The notes under the pieces are model-generated. The model saw nothing but the letters and a program-made list of their open reading frames with translations. It had not been told where the DNA came from and searched no databases. Shown here one piece after another: positions 15,378-21,908 of a DNA stretch of 22,708 nucleotides. Source of the stretch: JBIOJM01 sp044450785 (lineage in GTDB: Bacteria > Planctomycetota > Planctomycetia > Isosphaerales > Isosphaeraceae). The DNA lies in the NCBI GenBank assembly GCA_044450785.1, contig JBIOJM010000144.1, positions 1 to 22,708 of the forward strand, in the 5' to 3' direction. A program made the position numbers and the translations under genes. Numbering within the stretch: position 1 is the stretch's first letter; every line of letters starts with the position of its first letter.

Positions 15378-16493
15378 ATGAGCGGAGTAAGGGTACTGGT
15401 TGGCACACGCAAGGGTGCGTTCGTCCTGACATCGGACGCCAAGCGCGAGCGGTGGGATATCAGTGGCCCCCACTTTGCGGGCTGGGAGATCTACCACCTG
15501 AAGGGTTCGCCGGTTGACTCGAACCGGCTGTATGCGTCGCAGTCCAGCGGCTGGTTCGGGCAGCAGATCCAGCGCTCCAACGACGGCGGCAAGACGTGGG
15601 AGCCCGTGGGTAACAAGTTCGTGTATGACGGCGTCCCCGGCACTCACATGTGGTACGACGGCACGCCGCACCCCTGGGAGTTCAAGCGGGTCTGGCATCT
15701 CGAACCATCGCTGACCGATCCGGATAACGTCTACGCCGGGGTTGAAGACGCGGCCTTGTTCCGTTCAATCGACGGCGGCCAGACGTGGCAGGAACTTCCC
15801 GGACTGCGCGGCCACGGCTCAGGGCCCCGCTGGCAGCCAGGCGCCGGTGGGATGTGCCTGCACACGATCCTGCTGGATCCGAGCGATCCCGGGCGGATCT
15901 ACATCGCCATCTCGGCCGCGGGCGCTTTCCGGACCGACGACGGCGGCGAGACGTGGCGACCGATCAACCGTGGACTGAAGTCCGAATACATCCCCGACCC
16001 GACTGCCGAGGTCGGCCACTGCGTTCACCGCATCGCGATGCACCCATCGCGTCCGAATGTGCTGTTCATGCAGAAACACTGGGACGTTATGCGCAGCGAC
16101 GACGCCGGCGAGTCGTGGCACGAGGTCAGCGGGAACTTGCCGACCGACTTCGGGTTCGCGATCGACGTTCACGCGCACGAGCCGGAGACCATCTACGTCG
16201 TCCCGATCAAGAGCGACTCGGAGCATTTCCCGCTCGAAGGGAAGCTGCGCGTGTACCGAAGCCGGACGGGCGGAAACGAATGGGAGGCGCTCACGAATGG
16301 TCTGCCGCAACGCGACTGCTACGTCAACGTGTTGCGCGACGCGATGGCCGTCGATTCGCTCGATTCGTGCGGCGTGTATTTCGGCACCACCGGCGGGCAA
16401 GTGTACGCGTCGGCCGATTCCGGAGACAACTGGGCCCCCATTGTCCGAGATCTGCCGGCCGTGGTATCCGTCGAGGTCCAGACACTGCCATGA
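15378..16493 (+). CDS. Cytosolic Asp-box (BNR/sialidase-like) beta-propeller protein
   Basis: 371 residues. ATG 15378 is preceded by GGAGGAAGGG; an upstream extension lacks a ribosome binding site. There is no signal peptide, so it is likely cytosolic. At least five Asp-box turns mark the blades: RSNDGGKTWE, RSIDGGQTWQ, RTDDGGETWR, RSDDAGESWH and SADSGDNWAP, plus a degenerate RSRTGGNEWE. The start VRVLVGTRKGAFVLTSD and the segment GPHFAGWEIYHLKGSP are typical of proteins annotated as exo-alpha-sialidase or YCF48-like glycosyl hydrolases. I cannot identify the arginine triad, Tyr and Glu of true sialidases in order, so a hydrolase role is doubtful. Its stop overlaps the start of the MoaD/ThiS-like gene (ATGA at 16490-16493), which points to a two-gene functional unit. 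Confidence 0.88.
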   Translation: MSGVRVLVGTRKGAFVLTSDAKRERWDISGPHFAGWEIYHLKGSPVDSNRLYASQSSGWFGQQIQRSNDGGKTWEPVGNKFVYDGVPGTHMWYDGTPHPWEFKRVWHLEPSLTDPDNVYAGVEDAALFRSIDGGQTWQELPGLRGHGSGPRWQPGAGGMCLHTILLDPSDPGRIYIAISAAGAFRTDDGGETWRPINRGLKSEYIPDPTAEVGHCVHRIAMHPSRPNVLFMQKHWDVMRSDDAGESWHEVSGNLPTDFGFAIDVHAHEPETIYVVPIKSDSEHFPLEGKLRVYRSRTGGNEWEALTNGLPQRDCYVNVLRDAMAVDSLDSCGVYFGTTGGQVYASADSGDNWAPIVRDLPAVVSVEVQTLP

Positions 16494-16786
16494 TCCGAGT
16501 GGTGCTCCCGGCCCATCTGCGGACGCTGGCGCGCGTCGGCGGCGAGGTGAATCTCGAAGTCGAGGGTCAGGCCACGCAGCGCTCGATCCTCGACGCGCTC
16601 GAGGCCTGCTATCCGATGCTGCGCGGGACGATCCGCGACCACGTCACGCAACAGCGCCGACCGTTCGTGAGGTTCTTCGCCTGCGAGGAGGATCTGTCGC
16701 ATGAGCTGCCGGACGCCCCGCTGCCTGACGCGGTCGCTTCAGGGGCGGAGCCCTTTCTGGTTGTGGGCGCCATTGCCGGCGGCTGA
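16490..16786 (+). CDS. MoaD/ThiS-family ubiquitin-like protein with C-terminal Gly-Gly
   Basis: 98 residues. The start is the ATG of an ATGA overlap with the upstream propeller gene. MIRVVLPAHLRTLARVGGEV fits the first hairpin of the beta-grasp fold, RSILDALEACYPML the helix, and PFVRFFACEEDLS, PLPDAVASG and EPFLVVGAIAGG the later strands and tail. It ends in exposed Gly-Gly, the feature that lets MoaD, ThiS and ubiquitin-like modifiers be adenylated and then carry sulfur or form conjugates. No E1-like (MoeB/ThiF), MoaE or ThiG gene is in the window, so any activating enzyme is encoded elsewhere. The overlap with an Asp-box propeller argues for a dedicated partner or substrate rather than housekeeping molybdopterin or thiamine synthesis (inference). 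A partial second copy of its C-terminal half lies at 17382-17492. Confidence 0.87.
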   Translation: MIRVVLPAHLRTLARVGGEVNLEVEGQATQRSILDALEACYPMLRGTIRDHVTQQRRPFVRFFACEEDLSHELPDAPLPDAVASGAEPFLVVGAIAGG

Positions 16787-16868
16787 GGGCCGGCCAAAGG
16801 GCTCGCAGAATTTAGCGGCAAGTGGCTCGGCGCGCACGGCTTTCAGGACGGCTCGATGCGAGGTAAAC

Positions 16869-16905
16869 TCGAGAACGGTGCCGTTCACAGGTACAATGGT
16901 GCCGT
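16869..16905 (+). promoter_or_regulatory. Candidate promoter and operator of the antitoxin gene
   Basis: TCGAGA (16869-16874) and TACAAT (16892-16897) are separated by 17 bases and match the sigma-70 consensus at 4/6 and 5/6 positions. The spacer holds a perfect palindrome GAACGG-TG-CCGTTC (16873-16886). GGTGCCGT occurs at 16877 and again at 16898, exactly 21 bp apart, flanking the -10 box. This fits antitoxin autoregulation, but is read from sequence only. Confidence 0.45.
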
Positions 16906-16933
16906 CGAAAGTCCTTCTCCCGAGGACAAGTCC

Positions 16934-17194
16934 ATGGTCAAGGCCGTCGTGAGTCGCGGTGAAATCCGTCCGCTCGAGCCGTTGCCGGCCGATTGGCAAG
17001 AAGGCCAGCCGTTGCGAGTCGAGAAGGTGGATGACAGCGAGATGCCGGTGGAGGAAATCGACCGCGATTTTGCCGTCCTGGCGAATCTGTGCTCAGCGAG
17101 CGAGCCGGCGAACGAGGATCAGTTGGAGCGGGCGCTGCACGAAGCGCGTCGCGAGGCCAAGGAGCAGGTCCGTCGGCACATGGGGCTCGCCTAG
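16934..17194 (+). CDS. VapB-like antitoxin of a degraded PIN toxin pair
   Basis: 86 residues from ATG 16934, with GAGGA 8 bases upstream. The N-terminus MVKAVVSRGEIRPLEPLPADW followed by EGQPLRVE is the short beta-rich dimer/DNA-binding segment seen in DUF104/AF2212-like and related planctomycete antitoxins. The C-terminal half is charged and helical (DQLERALHEARREAKEQVRR) and is the expected toxin-binding part. Its stop TAG overlaps a GTG that opens a PIN-domain N-terminus (TAGTG at 17192-17196), the usual antitoxin-toxin layout. The toxin is broken, so this is either an orphan antitoxin or a relic. An autoregulatory promoter is plausible at 16869-16905. The exact family is uncertain. Confidence 0.7.
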   Translation: MVKAVVSRGEIRPLEPLPADWQEGQPLRVEKVDDSEMPVEEIDRDFAVLANLCSASEPANEDQLERALHEARREAKEQVRRHMGLA

Positions 17195-17378
17195 TGCCGG
17201 ACTACCTGCTCGATTGCAACCACCTGTCGTCTGCGTTGCGCAAAGTGTCGGCGGTGCGCGATCGAATACACCAGGGCCGCAGGGCCGGACATCGTTTCAT
17301 TATAACCTCATCGTTCTGACCACCGATCGGGATTTTGGAGCTGTTTCGGATTTGGCCGTCGACAATGGGGCCGTCTAA
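17194..17378 (+). pseudogene. PIN-domain (VapC-like) toxin with internal deletion and frame change
   Basis: From GTG 17194 the sequence reads VPDYLLDCNHLSSALRKVSA and on to RRAGHRF, the first strand and helix of a PIN nuclease with the first catalytic Asp in LLDCNHL. Immediately after, in another frame, YNLIVLTTDRDFGAVSDLAV ends at TAA 17376-17378. TTDRDF is the hallmark last acidic motif of PIN domains. The middle of the protein, expected to be about 80 residues with further acidic residues, is gone. As written, translation from the GTG stops after 41 codons (TGA at 17317-17319). Confidence 0.75.
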
Positions 17379-17381
17379 CAC

Positions 17382-17492
17382 TTCGCCTGCGAGCAGGATC
17401 TGTCCCATGGGCCGCCGGATGCCCCACTGCCCGACGTGGTCGCGTGGGGGGCGGAGCCATTTTTCGTCGTAAGGGCCATAGCCGACGGCTAG
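17382..17492 (+). pseudogene. C-terminal remnant of a second MoaD/ThiS-like gene
   Basis: Bases 17382-17492 align without gaps to 16676-16786, the last third of the intact MoaD-like gene, at roughly 80% identity by eye. The remnant reads FACEQDLSHGPPDAPLPDVV then AWGAEPFFVVRAIADG and a stop. Many differences fall in third codon positions, so this copy diverged while coding. It has no N-terminal half, and its last residues are Asp-Gly instead of Gly-Gly. The two copies flank the toxin-antitoxin remnant as direct repeats. Confidence 0.8.
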
Positions 17493-17569
17493 CGCGGTTA
17501 TCACGTCAGCGTGGCCACCATGAATTTCCCGCATGGCCTGATGGATTTTCATGGTGTATGATCAGGGCC

Positions 17570-18742
17570 ATGATCGATCGGCGAACCGATATCCGCATGG
17601 TGCGCACCGCCCTCCGGCGGAGCCGGGTGGTGGCGCTCTTGGGGCCGCGTCAATGTGGCAAGACGACGTTGGCCCGGCAGTTCGTTCCCGCCGATTCCGT
17701 CAATTATTTCGACCTCGAAGACCCTCAGAGCGTGGCCCGGCTCTCCGAACCCAGCACCGCACTCCGCCCGCTCAAAGGGCTCGTGGTCATCGATGAAATC
17801 CAGCGCCGTCCGGAATTGTTTCCGCAGTTGCGCGTGCTCGCGGATCGCAGGCCGCTCCCCGCTCGGTTCCTGATTCTGGGCAGTGCGACGCCCGAGCTGC
17901 TCAGCCAATCCTCGGAGACCTTGGCAGGACGCCTGGAAACCGTGCTCCTGGAGGGGTTTCGCCTGGGAGACCTGGGCCCTCGCGCCCAAGGCCGGCTCTG
18001 GTTGCGCGGCGGGTTCCCGCTCGCGTACACGGCCAAGAGCGAAGGCGATTCCATTGCCTGGCGCCGCCAATTCCTGCAGACTTTTCTGGAACGCGACATT
18101 CCTCAACTGGGCATCCAGATTCCGGCGGTCGCCCTGCGGCGCTTTTGGAACATGCTCGCCCACTATCACGCTCAGATCTGGAACGGCGCCGAGCTGGCCC
18201 GCTCGCTTGCCGTCAGTGAATCGACTGTGCGCCGCTACCTCGATTTGTTGACCGGGGTCTTCATGCTTCGGCAACTGCCGCCGTGGTTTGAGAATCTCGG
18301 CAAGCGCCAGGTCAAAGCGCCGAAGGTGTTCGTGCGCGACAGCGGCCTCTTGCACGCGCTCTTGGGCATCGCCAACCAGCGCGACCTGGAGCTTCATCCC
18401 AAAGTCGGCGCCTCGTGGGAAGGCTACGCTGTCGAAGAGGTGCTCAAGGCCTTGCGCCCGGACGACGCGTATTACTGGGCGACACACCAGGGCGCCGAGA
18501 TCGACCTGGTGCTGTTCAAGCACGGCCGCCGCATCGGGGTCGAATGCAAACGCATGGACGCGCCCATCCTGACACCCTCGATGCGCACTGCCTTGAACGA
18601 CCTGAAGCTGGATCGACTTGTCGTGGTCTATCCGGGTGAACGTCGTTACGGGCTTGCCGACCGCGTGGAAGTGATTCCCTTGGTTGATTTGGTCGGTGCG
18701 GGCGGGGATGCCGCGAGCCTTTTCAAGAAACGGCGCCGCTAG
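17570..18742 (+). CDS. AAA-family ATPase with DUF4143 (AAA_14/DUF4143)
   Basis: 390 residues. ATG 17570 is chosen because MIDRRTDIRMVRTAL aligns with the normal family start; an in-frame ATG four codons upstream (17558) is possible. Residues about 20-150 are the P-loop domain: Walker A LLGPRQCGKTT (23-33), Walker B GLVVIDEIQRRPELF (about 69-83) and a sensor-like FLILGSATPELL. A DUF4143 region follows, with FLERDIPQLG and a winged-helix-like stretch ELARSLAVSESTVRRYLDLL. The C-terminus GASWEGYAVEEV...GAEIDLVLF...IGVECKR has the E...D...ExK arrangement of PD-(D/E)XK-like folds. The family is widespread, mobile and without a settled function; it is often found near toxin-antitoxin genes. It stands alone here, after the MoaD remnant and before the DUF3775 gene. 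Confidence 0.9.
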   Translation: MIDRRTDIRMVRTALRRSRVVALLGPRQCGKTTLARQFVPADSVNYFDLEDPQSVARLSEPSTALRPLKGLVVIDEIQRRPELFPQLRVLADRRPLPARFLILGSATPELLSQSSETLAGRLETVLLEGFRLGDLGPRAQGRLWLRGGFPLAYTAKSEGDSIAWRRQFLQTFLERDIPQLGIQIPAVALRRFWNMLAHYHAQIWNGAELARSLAVSESTVRRYLDLLTGVFMLRQLPPWFENLGKRQVKAPKVFVRDSGLLHALLGIANQRDLELHPKVGASWEGYAVEEVLKALRPDDAYYWATHQGAEIDLVLFKHGRRIGVECKRMDAPILTPSMRTALNDLKLDRLVVVYPGERRYGLADRVEVIPLVDLVGAGGDAASLFKKRRR

Positions 18743-18863
18743 CCCCTCGAGATAGGCGGTGGATCTTTCTGGCCTTGTGACTGCGCGGTATGCTGGGGTC
18801 GTTGTTCACCCCGGACCGTCGGTTTTCTTTCACGGGCATAACGCTCGCAGGAGGGAGCGGGAC

Positions 18864-19286
18864 ATGACGCTCTCGGAGGCTGCCCACAAGGTGATCGATC
18901 TCGCTCGCAAGGTTCGCGATTACTATGCCACCGAACTTCCGAAGCGACATCCTCATTACCCATTGGTTGGTCTTGACGAAGAGAGTGCGCCGTCTCCGCC
19001 CGCGGAAAAGGAGCTGCGGGCCTTCCTGGCATCGCTTTCGGAGGAGATGGTTTATCAACTGATGCTGATCATGTATCTTGGCCGCGGAGATTTTGGCGTT
19101 GAAGACTTGGCGGGATACTACGAGGCATTGAAAGGTACCCTCGGGGATCCGGAACACGCGGCATCACAGATGACGGACAAGGCGCCACTGGGCGACTACC
19201 TGTCGGATGGCTTGCAGGAACTTCGCGAGCACAAGATCGACGTGGACAAGATGCCGCTCAAGAGAGTCAAACTGCGTAAGCGGTGA
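18864..19286 (+). CDS. DUF3775-like small protein
   Basis: 140 residues. ATG 18864 has AGGAGG about 9-10 bases upstream, which favours it over an in-frame start at 18759. The N-terminal helix TLSEAAHKVIDLARKVRDYY is followed by a charged, proline-containing linker and the core FLASLSEEMVYQLMLIMYLG then RGDFGVEDLAGYYEAL; the LGRGDF motif after a hydrophobic helix is characteristic of DUF3775. The C-terminus is basic (KRVKLRKR). No enzymatic residues are evident and there is no membrane segment or signal peptide. The HEPN gene begins 30 bases downstream on the same strand, so the two could be co-transcribed. Confidence 0.72.
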   Translation: MTLSEAAHKVIDLARKVRDYYATELPKRHPHYPLVGLDEESAPSPPAEKELRAFLASLSEEMVYQLMLIMYLGRGDFGVEDLAGYYEALKGTLGDPEHAASQMTDKAPLGDYLSDGLQELREHKIDVDKMPLKRVKLRKR

Positions 19287-19316
19287 TGGTGGCTCGGCGA
19301 GTCTGGGGCTTTTTCA

Positions 19317-19889
19317 GTGGCATCAAACGCTTTTACCGGGCATCTCCTCTCTCTTCTGCGTGATGCCGACCACTTGTACGATGCCTCCGGTCAGCTCCCG
19401 GTTGGGATCCCCGGGCGTCCGCTCCGCGTGGCCGCTTTGAATCGAGCTGTCATTGTCATGTGCGCATCCGCCTGGGAAGCGTACATCGAGGAGCTCGCAC
19501 GCGAATCCCTGAACGTGCTGCGCCCAGCAGCCCCGCCTCTTGGCCTATGGCCCGCGCTCAATGCCTCCGTGCGTGGGCAGTTGGGTAGGTTCAATACCCC
19601 AAATACAGAAAATATTCGCATGCTGATATCTGATGCGTTAGGGCTACACGATATTCAAACTTCTTGGGTGTGGCAAAACTGCACGTCGGCCCAGGCAGTG
19701 CAGCGATTGGCTGATGCGATGACCCTGCGCCATCAAATCGCCCACGGCGTCAATCCTCGCCCGGTTGTTGCGACGTTCTATTCAAGCCAGTTGCCAGATT
19801 TCTTTCGCCGATTGGGTCGCTGCACCGATCATGCTGTTCGAGACCATTTCGTGAACGTTCTTGGCGTCGCCAATCCTTGGCCGCCTTGA
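19317..19889 (+). CDS. HEPN-domain protein (RiboL-PSP-HEPN-like)
   Basis: 190 residues from GTG 19317; no strong ribosome binding site is seen, and I find no better start. The helix LNRAVIVMCASAWEAYIEEL (about 41-60) and the later LADAMTLRHQIAHG (about 131-144) form the typical alpha-helical HEPN pair. R138 and H143 give the RxxxxH motif of metal-independent HEPN ribonucleases. The start of the first helix matches the RiboL-PSP-HEPN group better than MNT-paired HEPN toxins. No nucleotidyltransferase antitoxin is nearby. The gene lies in the toxin-rich part of the window, so an RNase effector is plausible, but its trigger and antidote are unknown. Confidence 0.75.
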   Translation: MASNAFTGHLLSLLRDADHLYDASGQLPVGIPGRPLRVAALNRAVIVMCASAWEAYIEELARESLNVLRPAAPPLGLWPALNASVRGQLGRFNTPNTENIRMLISDALGLHDIQTSWVWQNCTSAQAVQRLADAMTLRHQIAHGVNPRPVVATFYSSQLPDFFRRLGRCTDHAVRDHFVNVLGVANPWPP

Positions 19890-19967
19890 ACCCGCAGAGC
19901 CGAAAAGGGCGAAAGGCGAAAGGATTGGCCCGCTCAAAGACATCGCCGACAGGTGACGGCATCGGCA

Positions 19968-20954
19968 TCAGGTCGGACGACACTCGACGACAAAGTAGCC
20001 CGATGGTTGGCGCTCGGCGGCCAACACCTGCAGCCCAACCTCACGCGCGAGCTCCCGGAACTCGACCGCGGTGCGCAGCTTACCTCCCAGCAGCACCATC
20101 TCGATCTCCAGGCCTCTGGGCGCGCCTTCTGGTACCACGCCGCCGAGGACCACAACTCGACCGGCGGGGCGCGCTGCCTCGGCACAGCGGTTCAGGATCG
20201 CCGTCGCTTCACGATCGGGCCAGTCGTTCAGGATCCCCTTCAGCAGATAGAGGTCCGCGCCGGCCGGCAGTGGGTCGAAGAAGCTCTGCCCGACCGTCGT
20301 GACGCGCCCGGCCACACCGGCAGCCTGAAACATCTCGTAGGAGAGCGCCACGGTCCGCGGGAGATCGACCAGCGTCCCGTTGATCTCAGGCCACTTGCGA
20401 AGGACCTCCGCGAGCATCGCTCCGGTACCCCCTCCGACGTCGACCACAGTCCGCACCGACCCCCAGCCGCCGGTGATCTGGAACTCCGGCTTGGGGGTGC
20501 CGTGCCCTGCTGGCCCGATCAGGTCGTCGAAGCTTGCCCTGACGTCCGGATGGGCGTCCAGGTCGTCCCAGAACGGCAGGCCGAAACGTTCGTGGTACGC
20601 GGGCACGCCAGTCCGGACATAGGTGAGGAGGGTGCCCCATGCGTGAGCGAAGCGACCGCCGATGCCCTCGAGGTCGAGCCCGAGATGCTGCGATCTATCG
20701 AGTAACCCCCGAGCAGCTTGGTTCAAAGCGAACCGGCCGGGGGTCGCTTCCTCAAACAAGCCCTTGCCCACGAGGTATGTGAGCACCCGGTGAAGGGCAT
20801 AGGGATCGCAGCCTGCAGCCGCGGCAAGGTCATCGATCTGGTCTGTGCCCGCGGCGATGTGGTCGGCAATCCGCAAGGTCGCCACCACGTGAACGCACCA
20901 GGGAGTGCAGAGATCGCTCAGCGCTCCGAGATTCGCACCTTCTTGCTCTGGCAT
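19968..20954 (-). CDS. COMT-like SAM-dependent O-methyltransferase
   Basis: 328 residues from ATG 20954, preceded by CGGAGGTGG at good spacing. Residues about 10-85 form the winged-helix dimerisation domain (LSDLCTPWCVHVVATLRIAD; LVGKGLFEEATPGRFALN). Residues about 165-325 are the Rossmann methyltransferase domain: SAM-binding VVDVGGGTG (170-178), a later acidic residue in LVDLPR (196-201) and KGILNDWPD (239-247). In plant-type COMT enzymes the last motif is HDW with a catalytic histidine; here that position is Asn. This also occurs in some bacterial relatives, so activity is not excluded. Bacterial members methylate hydroxyl groups of natural products, but no biosynthetic genes are nearby. 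It lies convergent to the HEPN gene. Confidence 0.88.
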   Translation of the reverse strand: MPEQEGANLGALSDLCTPWCVHVVATLRIADHIAAGTDQIDDLAAAAGCDPYALHRVLTYLVGKGLFEEATPGRFALNQAARGLLDRSQHLGLDLEGIGGRFAHAWGTLLTYVRTGVPAYHERFGLPFWDDLDAHPDVRASFDDLIGPAGHGTPKPEFQITGGWGSVRTVVDVGGGTGAMLAEVLRKWPEINGTLVDLPRTVALSYEMFQAAGVAGRVTTVGQSFFDPLPAGADLYLLKGILNDWPDREATAILNRCAEAARPAGRVVVLGGVVPEGAPRGLEIEMVLLGGKLRTAVEFRELAREVGLQVLAAERQPSGYFVVECRPT

Positions 20955-21250
20955 ACGAAGCCACCTCCGAACTTTATCGCATCAAGGACGGAGTTCACTC
21001 TCGTGGGCTGCCTTCAAGGTTGCCGGATCGCCCCGGCGCTGCGTCCCGGGAAATCGCGTGAGCACAGTTAAAAGGTCGCGGCCCTGGTTCCAGTCGGCCG
21101 TTAGTGCGGGCCGGGCGCCGGGGAGAATCAGGTCAGAGGATCGGGGAGGATCGGCGCCAAACCGGTTTATTTCAGAATCGTGCCGGGCGGCCCCGGCCGA
21201 CGACCCAAGCTGATTCTTCGTCTCAGAGTGTTGCGTTATGTCCCGGCATC
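20955..21250. other. Intergenic sequence left of the PIN stub
   Basis: About 296 bases between the methyltransferase start and the truncated PIN gene. I find no convincing gene. The expected position of the missing PIN body (minus strand, leftward from 21250) shows no recognisable PIN motif in any frame, so the remainder was deleted or replaced, not just frameshifted. Confidence 0.5.
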
Positions 21251-21295
21251 TTACCTCTGTAAAACAGAAAGAGGGTCGGTGTCGAGCAGGATCAT
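21251..21295 (-). pseudogene. PIN-domain (VapC-like) toxin truncated after 14 codons
   Basis: The minus strand from ATG 21295 reads MILLDTDPLSVLQR then TAA. LLDTDxLS is the first strand and catalytic Asp of PIN toxins. Its ATG overlaps the stop of the upstream small gene in an ATGA (21295-21292), the normal coupling in this kind of two-gene unit. The remaining roughly 120 residues are absent. Confidence 0.65.
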
Positions 21296-21522
21296 GAATG
21301 GGCTTGCCGCTTTTTTCCACTCCGAGGCTGGACACGCTTCCTTTCTGCTTCGCGAATCTTGCGGCCTTCCTCGAAGATCTGCTTCATGAGATCATCTCCG
21401 GTAAAGACTCCGCGCGTGCGGCGCCAATCCTTGGCACGTCCCGTCCCAGCGTGATTAGCAAGCAAGGCATCGACGTGTCTCTCCAGTGCTGCCACTCGTT
21501 CCTCAAGCGTAGCGCGGGACAT
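21292..21522 (-). CDS. Small coiled-coil antitoxin-like protein, partner of a lost PIN toxin
   Basis: 76 residues from ATG 21522. The N-terminus MSRATLEERVAALERHVDAL is a heptad-like coiled coil. KDWRRTRGVFTGDDLMKQIF is a recurring motif of small proteins encoded just before PIN-domain toxins in many bacteria, and a basic tail (KRVQPRSGKKR) follows. The stop overlaps the ATG of a PIN N-terminus (ATGA), which supports an antitoxin role. Since the toxin is cut after 14 codons, this protein has no visible partner. No DNA-binding domain is evident. Family membership is from recognition of the KDWRR motif, not a database match. Confidence 0.7.
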   Translation of the reverse strand: MSRATLEERVAALERHVDALLANHAGTGRAKDWRRTRGVFTGDDLMKQIFEEGRKIREAERKRVQPRSGKKRQAHS

Positions 21523-21908
21523 GACTGGACTCCTGCATCGAAGGAAACGGCACGGTGGTCATTGTCGCGGCTCAGACCAGGTGAGGCAAGGGAAACCCAG
21601 CCTGCAAGAAGGTCCCATTCTCCACCAAATCGGCAGGAGTTCGGCACTCGGAAAACGTTGCGATGGTTGTCGTCGTGACCGCTCAGAACATTCATGCCTG
21701 CTGAGTGAGATGCGCCGCTATCTTCGCCGTGGCTCGGGCGGCGTTGAGCCGCCTACTCACGCACGGGCGCGACACGGGCTGAGCTGGCGACGCTGCGGTT
21801 CTCGGCGTCGAAGTCTGTGCAGATAAGAGTTTTCTGCGGTACAATTTCCGAAGTGCTGGCGCGCGAGCGTCCTCGCAGCCCGACGCGCTGGTCTGTTCGG
21901 AGCCCAAC
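21523..21908. other. Divergent intergenic region with a possible -10 box
   Basis: This 386-base stretch lies between the minus-strand antitoxin-like gene and the plus-strand HD-domain gene. No open frame in it resembles a known protein. TACAAT at 21840-21845 could be a -10 element for the HD gene (start 64 bases downstream), but the hexamer 17 bases upstream (GTGCAG) is a poor -35. No clear hairpin terminator is seen. Confidence 0.4.

Noticed and set aside
15785..16786. A 333-codon plus-strand frame that shares its end with the MoaD-like gene
   Set aside because: Its first 240 codons are out of frame with the propeller gene and meaningless; only the part from ATG 16490 is real.
17549..18523. 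A 324-codon minus-strand frame opposite the ATPase
   Set aside because: The plus strand carries Walker A/B and DUF4143 motifs; the minus frame is a shadow.
20982..21335. A 117-codon minus-strand frame covering the PIN stub
   Set aside because: It is out of frame with both the antitoxin-like gene and the PIN N-terminus and shows no domain features.
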